Of a stretch of DNA of 64,000 nucleotides, positions 26,921 to 37,047 are shown one piece after another. The position numbers and the translations under genes are program-made. The notes below the pieces were generated by a model. It worked only from the letters and a program-made list of their open reading frames with translations, had not been told where the DNA came from and searched no databases. The stretch is from a bacterium (GTDB taxonomy: Bacteria; Bacteroidota; Bacteroidia; Flavobacteriales; Schleiferiaceae). The stretch is from contig WGMI01000024.1 of NCBI GenBank assembly GCA_016125155.1, forward strand, positions 1 through 64,000. The letters run 5' to 3'. Each line of letters starts with the position of its first letter. Within the stretch, counting starts at the first letter, position 1.

Positions 26921-29086
26921 CTAGTTGCCGACTTCGCTCAGGAATTTGAGCCGGACCAATCGCAGAATTTCTTCGTCGTAATCACCGTCCAAGGCTTCGT
27001 ATGCCTCGCGCAAATCATCGGACTCGGCCGCCATAAACCACTCAAAAATGGCTTCGATGTCTTCTTCGTCGATCAGTTCGTTGAGGTGGTAGTCGATGTT
27101 GATCCGGGTTCCGCTGTGCACAATGTGCTCCATTTCGGAGATCAACTCGTCACGGCTCATTCCTTTGGAACGTGCAATGTCGTCCATGGGCAGTTTCCGG
27201 TCGGTGCCCTGGATAATAAAGACCTTGTTGCCCGAACGGTTCACCACACTCTTGACCACCGATTCGTGGTCTTTTTCGATGCCATTGTCGGCTACATACT
27301 GAGCGATAACCCGGACAAAATCGTCTCCGAATTTGCGGGCTTTTCCTTCTCCTACTCCTTGAATTTGTTTGAGCTCGTCAAGGGTGGTGGGATAGTGAAA
27401 ACACATCTCGCTCAACGACGCCTCGGAAAACACCGCAAAGGGGGGTACCCCTTTCTTTTTGGCCACGCTGCGGTTGAGTTCTTTGAGAATCCGGAACAAT
27501 CCCTCGTCCATAACCGCCGCACCCGCCGCCCGATCTTCGTCGATTTCCATTTGTTGGTAGTCCCGGTCTTCGCGCATCGAAAACGGGGTGGGGTTGGCCA
27601 AATACTGGAGTGCTTTTTCGTTGAGTCTCAGCAATCCATAGCTCTCGATGTCCTTGACAAGGAAACCGCGAACCACGGCCTGGCGCACCACACTCAGCCA
27701 GTGCAACTCTGAGTTGGATTGTCCCTTTCCATAATGGAGCGCCTCAGACACCTTATGCGCTTTGAGGAAGGCATTCGTCTCCCCCCGAAGCGCATCCGCC
27801 AGGTGTTGCGCCTTGAGCCGCTGACCGGTTTGCTGAACCAATTCGAGCACCATGGTCAAATCGCTTTGAGCGTCGTAGTGCTGGATCGGATTGCGGCAGT
27901 TGTCGCACATTTCTCCGCACCCCGCCTCGTCGAATACCTCGCCGAAATAGTGCAGTAAAAACACCCTGCGGCAACAGCTGGTCTCGACATAACCCACGGT
28001 ATCCTGGAGCAACTGCCGTCCGATTTCCTGTTCGGAAACCGGTTTGTTGTTCATGAATTTTTCGAGCTTCTCGATGTCTTTGTGGCTGTAGAAGGCCAAA
28101 CAATGTCCTTCTCCCCCGTCGCGCCCAGCGCGGCCTGTTTCTTGGTAATAGCTTTCGAGGCTCTTCGGAATGTCGTAGTGCACGACAAAGCGCACATCGG
28201 GTTTGTCGATGCCCATGCCAAAGGCGATGGTGGCCACGATGACGTCCACTTCTTCCCGTAAAAAGGCATCTTGATGGCGCACCCGGCTGTGGGCATCGAG
28301 ACCCGCGTGATAGGGGAGCGCTTTGATGCCATTGGTCCGCAGCGTTTCGGCCACTTCTTCGACCTTTTTGCGGCTCAAGCAATACACAATTCCACTCTTG
28401 CCCTCGAACCGTTTGACAAAGCGCACCAATTCTTTTTCGACCTGGTGCTTGGGGCGCACCTCGTAGAAAAGATTAGGCCGGTTGAAGGAGGATTTAAACA
28501 CCCGCGCTACTTCCATGCCCAGGTTCTTCTGAATGTCGCTTTGTACCTTGGGCGTAGCCGTGGCCGTCAGGGCTATGACCGGTTTGCGGTCGATGCGGTT
28601 CATTATCGAGCGCAGGTTGCGGTACTCAGGGCGGAAGTCGTGGCCCCATTCCGAGATGCAGTGCGCCTCGTCTATCGCATAAAACGAAATCGGGATGCTG
28701 CGGAGCAGTTCGATGTTCTCGTCCTTGGTAAGCGATTCGGGTGCCACGTAGAGCAGCCGGGTAACGCCTTCGTGCAGATCGCTGTGTACCTGCAGCACCT
28801 CTTTGCGGCTCAAGGAAGAATTCAACACATGCGCAATGCCGTTTTCGGTCGAAAAGCCGCGGAGCGAGTCCACTTGGTTCTTCATCAGCGCAATTAAGGG
28901 CGAAACGACTACGGCCGTCCCTTCCAGCACCAGGGCTGGCAACTGATAACACAGCGACTTGCCCGCCCCTGTGGGCATGATGACAAACGTGTCGTGCCCT
29001 TCGAGCAAACTATTGACCACGGCTTCCTGATTGCCCTTAAACGCATCGAAGCCAAAGAACTTTTTGAGTTGATCGGCCGCACTCAT
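26921..29086 (-). CDS. recQ: ATP-dependent DNA helicase RecQ
   Basis: MPTGAGKSLCYQLPAL, DEAHCISEWGHDFRPEY, YYQETGRAGRDG, zinc-binding CCRR..C..CDNC, HRDC region. Confidence 0.96.
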   Translation of the reverse strand: MSAADQLKKFFGFDAFKGNQEAVVNSLLEGHDTFVIMPTGAGKSLCYQLPALVLEGTAVVVSPLIALMKNQVDSLRGFSTENGIAHVLNSSLSRKEVLQVHSDLHEGVTRLLYVAPESLTKDENIELLRSIPISFYAIDEAHCISEWGHDFRPEYRNLRSIMNRIDRKPVIALTATATPKVQSDIQKNLGMEVARVFKSSFNRPNLFYEVRPKHQVEKELVRFVKRFEGKSGIVYCLSRKKVEEVAETLRTNGIKALPYHAGLDAHSRVRHQDAFLREEVDVIVATIAFGMGIDKPDVRFVVHYDIPKSLESYYQETGRAGRDGGEGHCLAFYSHKDIEKLEKFMNNKPVSEQEIGRQLLQDTVGYVETSCCRRVFLLHYFGEVFDEAGCGEMCDNCRNPIQHYDAQSDLTMVLELVQQTGQRLKAQHLADALRGETNAFLKAHKVSEALHYGKGQSNSELHWLSVVRQAVVRGFLVKDIESYGLLRLNEKALQYLANPTPFSMREDRDYQQMEIDEDRAAGAAVMDEGLFRILKELNRSVAKKKGVPPFAVFSEASLSEMCFHYPTTLDELKQIQGVGEGKARKFGDDFVRVIAQYVADNGIEKDHESVVKSVVNRSGNKVFIIQGTDRKLPMDDIARSKGMSRDELISEMEHIVHSGTRINIDYHLNELIDEEDIEAIFEWFMAAESDDLREAYEALDGDYDEEILRLVRLKFLSEVGN

Positions 29087-29276
29087 GGTGTGCTTAATTC
29101 CCTGTGCGGCAATACCCCGTTGGAGTTGTTCCAATCCATTTCAACCTTTGCGATTCAACGAGGGAAGATAACCCAAAGCAGGCTTTTCTTCCTAAGGTCT
29201 ACCCAACAGAAGTGGATCGGGCGAAACCGACGAACTTTGCGGTCCGGACAGCCCTTTTTGGCTCTCCGGGGTCTGC

Positions 29277-30101
29277 ATGTCTTCTGAAAAGCCCTCCCCC
29301 CCAGACACCATGAGCTTTTTGGGCCACCTCGAAGCCTTGAGGGGGCATTTGTTTCGTTCGTCCATGGCGCTCTTGGTGGGGGCTATTGCAGCCTTTGCCT
29401 ATCCCCATTGGGTCTTTGACCGGGTGTTGCTCTTTCCACTCAATCCCGATTTTCCGACCTATCAAGCGATCTGCGCTCTGATGCAGTCGTTCGGAATGGG
29501 ATCTACTTTTTGCCTCGAGGCCATGCCGTTTGAATTGCTCAACACCCAGTTGTCGGGTCAATTCAATATGCATTTGTGGGTCTCGTTTTGTGCGGGATTG
29601 GTCCTGAGTTTTCCCTACATCGCCTGGGAAATCTGGCGGTTTGTCGGGCCGGGATTGCACGCATCTGAAAAAAAGGCCGCTCGGGGCATGGTCGGTTTTG
29701 TCAGCCTGCTTTTTGGTTTGGGCATCGGTTTTGGATACTTTTTGTTGGTTCCATTTTCGGTTCAATTTTTCGGGGGGTATAAGGTCAGCGCGGCCGTGGT
29801 CAATTACATCGATTTGACCTCGTTTGTCGGCTCTTTGACCGCCATGACCCTCGCCTGCGGGCTGTTGTTCCAGTTGCCCGTGGCCATCTACTTTTTGAGC
29901 CGAGCGGGGATGGTGGGGCCCGAATGGCTCAAGCGCTACCGCAAGCACGCCCTCGTGCTGATCCTGGTGGCCGCCGCGGTCATTACGCCCCCGGATTTGT
30001 TTAGCCAGATCGTCCTGTCCATACCCCTATTTTTGCTCTACGAGCTGAGTATTTTCATCAGCGCTTCCCAAACCTCCAAGTCCGAAGTTTCCGCCCGATG
30101 A
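29277..30101 (+). CDS. tatC: Twin-arginine translocase subunit TatC
   Basis: [55 protein letters not shown]. Confidence 0.95.
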   Translation: MSSEKPSPPDTMSFLGHLEALRGHLFRSSMALLVGAIAAFAYPHWVFDRVLLFPLNPDFPTYQAICALMQSFGMGSTFCLEAMPFELLNTQLSGQFNMHLWVSFCAGLVLSFPYIAWEIWRFVGPGLHASEKKAARGMVGFVSLLFGLGIGFGYFLLVPFSVQFFGGYKVSAAVVNYIDLTSFVGSLTAMTLACGLLFQLPVAIYFLSRAGMVGPEWLKRYRKHALVLILVAAAVITPPDLFSQIVLSIPLFLLYELSIFISASQTSKSEVSAR

Positions 30102-30856
30102 GAATGCTCAAAGCCGTCGAACTGGTCAAGCGCTACCGCAAGCGCAGCGTCGTGAACGGGGTTTCGTTTGAAGTGCGCCAAGGCGAAATCGTGGGTTTGC
30201 TCGGACCCAATGGAGCGGGCAAGACCACTTCGTTTTACATGACCGTAGGGCTGGTGCGCCCCGACGAAGGACGCATCGAACTGGACGGAGAAGACATCAC
30301 GAAAGATCCAATGTATCGACGCGCGCAGCGAGGCATTGGCTATTTGGCTCAAGAGGCCTCGGTGTTTCGCAAATTGAGCGTGGAGGACAATATTCGCGGG
30401 GTGCTCGAAATGACCCGAATGAGCAAGAATGAGCAGAGAGACAAGCTCGAATCCCTGCTCGAAGAATTCAGCCTCAACCACATTCGCACCAACCGGGGCG
30501 ATTTGCTCAGTGGGGGCGAGCGCCGGCGAACCGAGATTGCGCGGGCTTTAGCCGTAGATCCCAGTTTTATTTTACTCGACGAGCCCTTTGCCGGTGTCGA
30601 TCCCATCGCGGTGGAAGACATTCAGAGCATTGTGGCCAAACTCAAAGACCGCAACATCGGGATTCTCATCACCGACCACAATGTGCAGGAAACGCTCGCC
30701 ATTACCGACCGCACCTACTTGATGTTCGAGGGCCGCATTCTCAAGTCCGGCTCGGCAGAAGAGCTTGCCTCGGACGAAACCGTCCGCAAGGTGTATCTCG
30801 GCAAGAATTTCGAGCTCCGCAAAAAAGCGGTACATACAGACCATCCCCCTTCCTAG
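30098..30856 (+). CDS. lptB: LPS export ABC transporter ATP-binding protein
   Basis: [72 protein letters not shown]. Confidence 0.95.
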   Translation: MRMLKAVELVKRYRKRSVVNGVSFEVRQGEIVGLLGPNGAGKTTSFYMTVGLVRPDEGRIELDGEDITKDPMYRRAQRGIGYLAQEASVFRKLSVEDNIRGVLEMTRMSKNEQRDKLESLLEEFSLNHIRTNRGDLLSGGERRRTEIARALAVDPSFILLDEPFAGVDPIAVEDIQSIVAKLKDRNIGILITDHNVQETLAITDRTYLMFEGRILKSGSAEELASDETVRKVYLGKNFELRKKAVHTDHPPS

Positions 30857-30863
30857 GCCCCCC

Positions 30864-30898
30864 AAAAAAAAGACCCCGCATCCGATAAGAGGGGGTCT
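30864..30898 (-). terminator. Rho-independent terminator for the minus-strand sigma-factor unit
   Basis: Minus strand AGACCCCCTCTTATCGGATGCGGGGTCTTTTTTTT. Confidence 0.75.
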
Positions 30899-30922
30899 GA
30901 GGAGGCCGTGCCCAGAGGCACT

Positions 30923-31084
30923 TTAGTTTTGATCGAGCAACCACCGCTTGCCCCCCGCCTTGTAGGGCTGGAGCGAGGCCGAATAGGCCAAGATGGATTG
31001 TATGCTCGATGACTTCGGCAAGTGCTCTGCTGGAGCGGTGGGATGAACGACCACAGGGTCTTGGGTAACGTGCTTCAAAGGCAT
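30923..31084 (-). CDS. Un-called small ORF, 53 aa, downstream of ECF sigma factor
   Basis: Read manually: MPLKHVTQDPVVVHPTAPAEHLPKSSSIQSILAYSASLQPYKAGGKRWLLDQN*; lies between the sigma gene and its terminator; below the ORF track length cutoff. Confidence 0.55.
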   Translation of the reverse strand: MPLKHVTQDPVVVHPTAPAEHLPKSSSIQSILAYSASLQPYKAGGKRWLLDQN

Positions 31085-31164
31085 GGTTTTGGGTGAATAA
31101 AAGAACTACTCCCCTTGAACGCCCTGCCTGGGGGGGTTATTGTATCACCCCCTCGACGCCCGCT

Positions 31165-31857
31165 TTACACGTCGAGGATGATGCCGTGCTTCTCGATGAG
31201 CTTGCGCAAATTGATGAGGGCATAGCGCATCCGGCCCAGCGCAGTATTGATGCTCACCCCCGTTTGTTCGGCGATTTCTTTGAAGCTCAGGTCCTCGTAG
31301 ATCCGCATGCGCAGCACCGATTGTTGCTCTTCGGGCAAATGATTGATGAGCCGACCAGCGTCGGCCAGAATCCGCTCCCGGATCAGGTCGTCTTCTCGGT
31401 TGAGTTCGGAAGCCGCCATAGTACCAAACACGTCGAAATCGTCTTTGGAACGGGACAGGGGGTGGCGTTTTTCGCGACGGAAGTGGTCGATGGCCAGGTT
31501 GTGTGCTATCCGAAGTACCCAGGGTAAAAACTTGCCCTCTTCGCTGTAGCGATCGGTCTTGATGGTGCGCACTACCTTTATAAACACCTCTTGAAACAGG
31601 TCGTTGGCGAGCTCTTCGTCCCGGAGTTTTTGCATCAAAAACCCAAAGACGCGCTGTTGGTGGCGCACGATGAGCACCTCGAGCGCCGCTTCGCAGCCAG
31701 CTCCGTACACTTCGACGAGTTGCTGATCGGACCAAGTACGCAGCGCAACGACACCGGGAAACGGAGTGCCGGCGGCAGCCTGGTTGGCGTAGACACTTTC
31801 GGGGGGGGTGCTCGGCACGCCTTTCGGCTCTAGGCCGACTACGGGGGACTTTTTCAT
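31165..31857 (-). CDS. RNA polymerase sigma-70 (ECF) factor
   Basis: VLIVRHQQRVFGFLMQKLRDEELANDLFQEVFIKVVRTI, FLPWVLRIAHNLAIDHFRREKR, LSFKEIAEQTGVSINTALGRMRYAL. Confidence 0.93.
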   Translation of the reverse strand: MKKSPVVGLEPKGVPSTPPESVYANQAAAGTPFPGVVALRTWSDQQLVEVYGAGCEAALEVLIVRHQQRVFGFLMQKLRDEELANDLFQEVFIKVVRTIKTDRYSEEGKFLPWVLRIAHNLAIDHFRREKRHPLSRSKDDFDVFGTMAASELNREDDLIRERILADAGRLINHLPEEQQSVLRMRIYEDLSFKEIAEQTGVSINTALGRMRYALINLRKLIEKHGIILDV

Positions 31858-32062
31858 GGCTTGAATCGTTTCGGAGGCGCGTCTTGAGCGCGTGCTCAAG
31901 GGCGGCCACCGGGGGGTTAGAACAACGAAATCAGCGTAGAAGTCCCTTCGATGCAGTGCGTGAATTAAATGATCTGAATCCGAGCGATTCACGGTAAAGA
32001 TACACTTTTCCTCAAAACCCCGCTCAGGGTTCTGGGTTACCTTCGCAATCCAACGCCGACGA

Positions 32063-34861
32063 ATGGGTGTACCCGCCACAATAGAACCGTCTACGCGCAC
32101 GCTTTCCATACGGGGCGCTCGTCAACACAACCTCAAAAACATCGATCTCGACCTGCCGCTGGGCCGCTTCATCGTGGTGACGGGGTTGAGCGGTTCGGGC
32201 AAGTCGAGCCTGGCCTTCGACACCCTCTACGCGGAAGGACAGAGGCGGTATGTCGAGAGTCTTTCGGCCTATGCGCGGCAATTTCTGGGACGCCTCGACA
32301 AGCCCGAAGTGGATCAAATTGTCGGCTTGTCTCCCGCTGTAGCACTGGAACAGAAAGTAAGCTCGCGCAACCCCCGCTCTACGGTGGGCACGGTGACGGA
32401 AATCTACGACTACCTCAAATTGCTCTTTGCCCGCGTAGGGACCATCTACTCCCCTGTTTCGGGCAAGGCCGTAAAGCGCCACCAGGTGGCGGATGTGCTG
32501 AATGCCCTGTCGACTGCACCCCCCGATCGGCGGTTGCTCGTGCTCTCGCCCCTTGCCCCGGTAGCCGATGCGCAGTCGTTCCATGATCGATTGGGCCTAT
32601 TGCTCTCTCAGGGTTTTGCCCGGGTGTGGTTTGAAGAGGAAGTGCACCTGATCACCGACGCCCTCGAAGCCAACGCCCGGGGAGGCAAACCGGTGCCCAA
32701 AGCGTGGTGGTTGGTCGTAGATAGAGCCGTGGCGAATGTGCAGGACGAAGACGAACGCAACCGGTTGGCCGACTCCATTCAAACCGCTTTCTACGAGGGT
32801 CGTGGCAGCCTGCTCATCCGCTGGGCCGACACGGGCGAAACCCTCGAGTTCAGCGATCGGCTCGAAGCCGATGGAATGGAATTCATGGAGAACCACCCCA
32901 ATCTGTTCAGCTTCAACAACCCGGTGGGCGCCTGTCCTCGCTGCGAAGGTTTTGGTTCGGTGATTGGAATCGACCCCGATTTGGTGGTGCCCGACCCCAC
33001 TCGTTCGATTTACGAAGATGCGGTGGTGGCCTGGAAAGGCGAAAAGATGCAAGCGTGGAAACTCGACTTTATTGCCGACGCCCACAAACACGACTTTCCG
33101 GTCCACAAGCCCTATGCTGAACTGAGCGAAGAGCAATTGAACCTGCTCTGGAACGGCAAGGGCCGCACCAAGGGAATCCGTTCGTTCTTCGAATTCGTCG
33201 AAAAGAACAGCTACAAAATCCAGTATCGGGTCATGCTGGCCCGCTACCGCGGCAAGACGTTGTGCCCGGAATGTCAGGGAAGCCGGATGCGCAAAGAAGC
33301 GTCGTACGTCCGCATTGGAGGACGGAGCCTGCCCGAATTGGTGCAGGAGTCGGTCCATTCATTGCAGGCCTTTTTCTCAGGGTTGACCCTGACCCCTGGA
33401 GAGGAGGCGATTGGGGCTCGGTTGTTGGAAGAAATCCGCAGCCGCCTCGACTATTTGATGCGGGTGGGGTTGGGTTATCTGAGTCTCAACCGGGTCAGTT
33501 CGAGTTTGAGCGGGGGCGAATCCCAGCGAATCCATCTGGCCACGGCCCTCGGGAGCAGTTTGGTCGGGAGCATGTACATCCTAGACGAACCCTCGATCGG
33601 GCTGCACCCCCGAGATACCGAGCAACTGATCGAGGTGCTGAAGCGTCTGCGCGATTTGGGCAATACGGTCATTGTCGTCGAACACGACGAAGAAATCATG
33701 CGCTCGGCCGATTGGATTGTCGACATCGGACCCGAAGCGGGCACGGGTGGAGGGCACGTGTTGTACAGCGGTCCTCCCGAAGGGCTTATCGAACGCGCCC
33801 AAGGGCATACGGCTCGGTATCTGGCCGGGCTGGAACAGCTCCAGATGCCCGGGGGACCGAGGGTTCCAAAAGGGTTGATTCGGCTGTTCGGCGCTCGGGA
33901 AAACAACCTAAAATCGGTCGATATCGACTTGCCTCTGGGCGTTCTGACGGTGGTGAGCGGCGTGAGCGGATCGGGCAAGAGCAGCTTGATTCGCTCGATT
34001 TTGTTTCCGGCACTCAAACGGGCCCTTACCGGTCAAGGCGAAAAACCGGGGCGTTATTCCCGGCTCGAAGGCGATCTGGACCAATTGTCGGGGATTGAGT
34101 TTATCGATCAAAATCCCATCGGACGGAGCTCGCGCAGCAACCCGGTCACCTACGTCAAGGCCTTTGACGAAATTCGGAATTTGTTTGCCGCGCAACCGCT
34201 GTCAAAACAGCGTCAATACAAGGCCAAACACTTTTCGTTCAACGTGGCGGGGGGGCGGTGCGAAACCTGCGAGGGAGAGGGGAATGTTACGGTCGAGATG
34301 CAGTTTATGGCCGACTTGCACCTGGTCTGCGAAACCTGCAATGGCAAAAAATTCAAGGACGAGATCCTCGAAGTCAAGGTGGGCGGCTTGAACATCAGCG
34401 AGGTACTCGAGCTGACCGTAGACGATGCGCTGCAGTTCTTCAAAAGGTTGGGCGAAAAAGGAGTGGAGCGCATGATTGCCCCGCTGGCCGAAGTAGGATT
34501 GGGGTATGTGCGCTTGGGTCAAAGTTCGAGTACGCTGTCTGGAGGCGAGGCACAACGGATCAAATTGGCTTCGTTCTTGTTGCGGGGGCAGAACGAAGGC
34601 AAATCGCTCTTTTTGTTCGACGAACCCAGCACAGGGCTGCACTTTCACGACATCGGCAAATTGCTCATGGCCTTCTCCGCCTTGCTCGACCGCGGGCACA
34701 GCATCGTGGTCATCGAACACCACCCCGATTTAATTCGACAGGCGGACTGGATTATCGATCTCGGCCCGGGTGGCGGATCCGATGGCGGACGGTTGGTATA
34801 TCAGGGGGGGCTGCGGGGGTTGATGGCGAGCACCGATTCGGTAACAGCCCGGTATTTGTAA
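32063..34861 (+). CDS. uvrA: Excinuclease ABC subunit UvrA
   Basis: IRGARQHNLKNIDLDLPLGRFIVVTGLSGSGKSSLAFDTLYAEGQRRYVESLSAYARQF; second ABC domain and zinc motifs. Confidence 0.97.
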   Translation: MGVPATIEPSTRTLSIRGARQHNLKNIDLDLPLGRFIVVTGLSGSGKSSLAFDTLYAEGQRRYVESLSAYARQFLGRLDKPEVDQIVGLSPAVALEQKVSSRNPRSTVGTVTEIYDYLKLLFARVGTIYSPVSGKAVKRHQVADVLNALSTAPPDRRLLVLSPLAPVADAQSFHDRLGLLLSQGFARVWFEEEVHLITDALEANARGGKPVPKAWWLVVDRAVANVQDEDERNRLADSIQTAFYEGRGSLLIRWADTGETLEFSDRLEADGMEFMENHPNLFSFNNPVGACPRCEGFGSVIGIDPDLVVPDPTRSIYEDAVVAWKGEKMQAWKLDFIADAHKHDFPVHKPYAELSEEQLNLLWNGKGRTKGIRSFFEFVEKNSYKIQYRVMLARYRGKTLCPECQGSRMRKEASYVRIGGRSLPELVQESVHSLQAFFSGLTLTPGEEAIGARLLEEIRSRLDYLMRVGLGYLSLNRVSSSLSGGESQRIHLATALGSSLVGSMYILDEPSIGLHPRDTEQLIEVLKRLRDLGNTVIVVEHDEEIMRSADWIVDIGPEAGTGGGHVLYSGPPEGLIERAQGHTARYLAGLEQLQMPGGPRVPKGLIRLFGARENNLKSVDIDLPLGVLTVVSGVSGSGKSSLIRSILFPALKRALTGQGEKPGRYSRLEGDLDQLSGIEFIDQNPIGRSSRSNPVTYVKAFDEIRNLFAAQPLSKQRQYKAKHFSFNVAGGRCETCEGEGNVTVEMQFMADLHLVCETCNGKKFKDEILEVKVGGLNISEVLELTVDDALQFFKRLGEKGVERMIAPLAEVGLGYVRLGQSSSTLSGGEAQRIKLASFLLRGQNEGKSLFLFDEPSTGLHFHDIGKLLMAFSALLDRGHSIVVIEHHPDLIRQADWIIDLGPGGGSDGGRLVYQGGLRGLMASTDSVTARYL

Positions 34862-35446
34862 GATTTATTATTACGATTGTGTTTCTCGTCTCCTTCGACG
34901 CATGGAACATTCCTTGACGGCCGAAATTGCCACGGATTCCACGGAACGGTTTCAAAATCGATATCGAATTCGTTCGAGCAGAGCGCCTTTCTGGGATTAT
35001 GGAAGGAAGGCGTCCATTTCGCGACCCCGGGCACCTAGGGGTGCGTGCGCTGGTTTGGTGCGGTGGTTGACGGGAACAGGGAGCCATTGTACGACCCCAT
35101 TGCCTCAATCGAAAATCGCTCGACCCGCAATCGAATCGGAGCCCAATCGCTCAATTTGGAACCGATCGTCCGCGGATTCTAAAATGGTGTTATCCAAGGC
35201 GCCCGGACCCTACAACCCGAATTCCGACGGCAGGCCTGTTACCACGCATTGTACGCGATGAAGTGGTCTATCGACGGACGGACAATATTTCGTCAACAAT
35301 CCTGCAAATAGGGAACGGGATATGCGAAAACGGATCGAAAAACCGCATGAACCTTATGTTCATCGGCGACATCCGACCATCTTCCCGAAACGCATCCCAA
35401 GTCCCGGACGGCCCCATATTCGGGAGGTGATCCGTTGTGGGATCGA

Positions 35447-36130
35447 TTAAAAAATCATCCAGGTATACCCGACGTTGAAGCTCGCCATCATGTCGTTTCC
35501 GGTGTTGTTCTTCTTGTATTCCCAACCCTCGAGGTTGTCGAACAACAACAAATGTCCGGTGGCGTCTATCGAAACAAAACTGCTGTAGCCGGTGCGGATT
35601 TTAAACCCGCCGCCGCCGTACATCTGCATCCCCGTATAGGCATTGGGATAGAGAATGATGTTGCTGCCGTAACGCGCATCTTCGCGCAACTCCGGATCGT
35701 AAAAAACCAAACCGCCCCCGCCTTTGACAAAAAAGGTCCAGGAATTCTGGCGTTGATATTTGCCGAATTTCTTAAAGCTCAACTCAATAAACCCGTTCAA
35801 CTGCAACACATCGGTGTCGACTTGGTAGTTCCGCTTAGGGTTGCCGTGATTGGAGTCCTCAGCGAACACTTTTCCGTAGCTTCCTTCAACCCCCAAGCCA
35901 AACCACGGTTTAAAGTGATAGCGGTACATCAACCCAAATTTGGGACGCAACTCCTTGATGACCGCCGCCGGGTCGCCCCCGGCCACATCGCCCACATGCG
36001 TCAAGGTGCCAATCTGCACACCGAAGTCACGGTAGCGCAGTTGCTTTTGTGCCTTCAGTTCCGCACCAGCGAAACACAAGAGCATACCCAGCACTGAGAA
36101 TAATTTGCCTTTCAAATCGGGCATCTTCAT
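35447..36130 (-). CDS. DUF6089-like outer membrane beta-barrel protein
   Basis: YRDFGVQIGTLTHVGDVAG...MYRYHFKPWFGLGVEGSYGKV; signal peptide, aromatic C-terminus (YTWMIF). Confidence 0.7.
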   Translation of the reverse strand: MKMPDLKGKLFSVLGMLLCFAGAELKAQKQLRYRDFGVQIGTLTHVGDVAGGDPAAVIKELRPKFGLMYRYHFKPWFGLGVEGSYGKVFAEDSNHGNPKRNYQVDTDVLQLNGFIELSFKKFGKYQRQNSWTFFVKGGGGLVFYDPELREDARYGSNIILYPNAYTGMQMYGGGGFKIRTGYSSFVSIDATGHLLLFDNLEGWEYKKNNTGNDMMASFNVGYTWMIF

Positions 36131-36885
36131 TGATTCCTCAAAAATACCATATTCCCCGGTTTTGAAAGCAATGGACTAAACCGATATCCATCTTCTTGAA
36201 ATGCCTCAAAATCAGTGGGGGTTTGAGCTCCGGTTTCGAGAATCCACCGCGCCATGGTCCCCCGGGCCTGCTTGAAATAGACCTGAACCGGCCGGGGCCC
36301 CTTGGGACCGTCTTCCAAAAAATCCATCGACACTTTCTTCTGAAATCCTTTGGGATAGCGCAACACGCCTCCGTATTCGGCCGAAGAGAGATCGACCACC
36401 CAATCTCTGCCCGCCTCTCGTTTCAAACGCGCGCTCAGCGGCTCGGACCACCATTTGCCCAACCGCTTTCCCGGCTCGATTTCGAGTGCCGTGCCCATTT
36501 CCAGCCGATACGGCTCGATTCCATCGTCTGGGCGAAGCCATCCATACAGCCCCGAAAGAATCCGCAAATGCCCTTGAGCTCTTTGCCGTGCGCTTTCGCT
36601 CCAACGAGCCACCGCCAAACCCCGATACACCTCTCCATCGAACAACTCCACGGCCCGATAGCGACGCGCCCCCTTCCAGCTCTGGTTGCGTTCCACATTT
36701 TCTCGGGCCAGTTCAGGGCTGATGGACTGCATTTGGACCAAGTCGTGGATCCCGAGGGGCTTGAGTTGCCCCATCACTTTTTTGGCCTGCGCCAAAAACA
36801 CTGGTTTTGTCAAGGAATCAACCGATGGGCGTTCTTTCGGAAGCCGGAGCCGCTTGGCAGGTGATAAGAGGAGAATTAAGGCCAT
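36127..36885 (-). CDS. yaaA: Peroxide stress protein YaaA
   Basis: MALILLLSPAKRL, FDGEVYRGL, LRILSGLYGWLRPDDGIEPYRLEMGT. Confidence 0.93.
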   Translation of the reverse strand: MALILLLSPAKRLRLPKERPSVDSLTKPVFLAQAKKVMGQLKPLGIHDLVQMQSISPELARENVERNQSWKGARRYRAVELFDGEVYRGLAVARWSESARQRAQGHLRILSGLYGWLRPDDGIEPYRLEMGTALEIEPGKRLGKWWSEPLSARLKREAGRDWVVDLSSAEYGGVLRYPKGFQKKVSMDFLEDGPKGPRPVQVYFKQARGTMARWILETGAQTPTDFEAFQEDGYRFSPLLSKPGNMVFLRNQ

Positions 36886-37047
36886 GATAAGGAGGGCGTA
36901 TAAGAAGACTACCAAAATAATACCCGCCCAGCCCGCTTGCGTTCACAACCCGAATGGTATTTGTTCACCCCCTGTTCTTGGCATTGTTTTTGGAGCCGAC
37001 GAAGGGAAACCTGAACTTCGCATCCATCTCCCAAAGACCCCGCAACG

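Noticed and set aside
34902-35261. 119-aa plus-strand ORF after uvrA
   Set aside because: No family resemblance, biased composition; treated as intergenic
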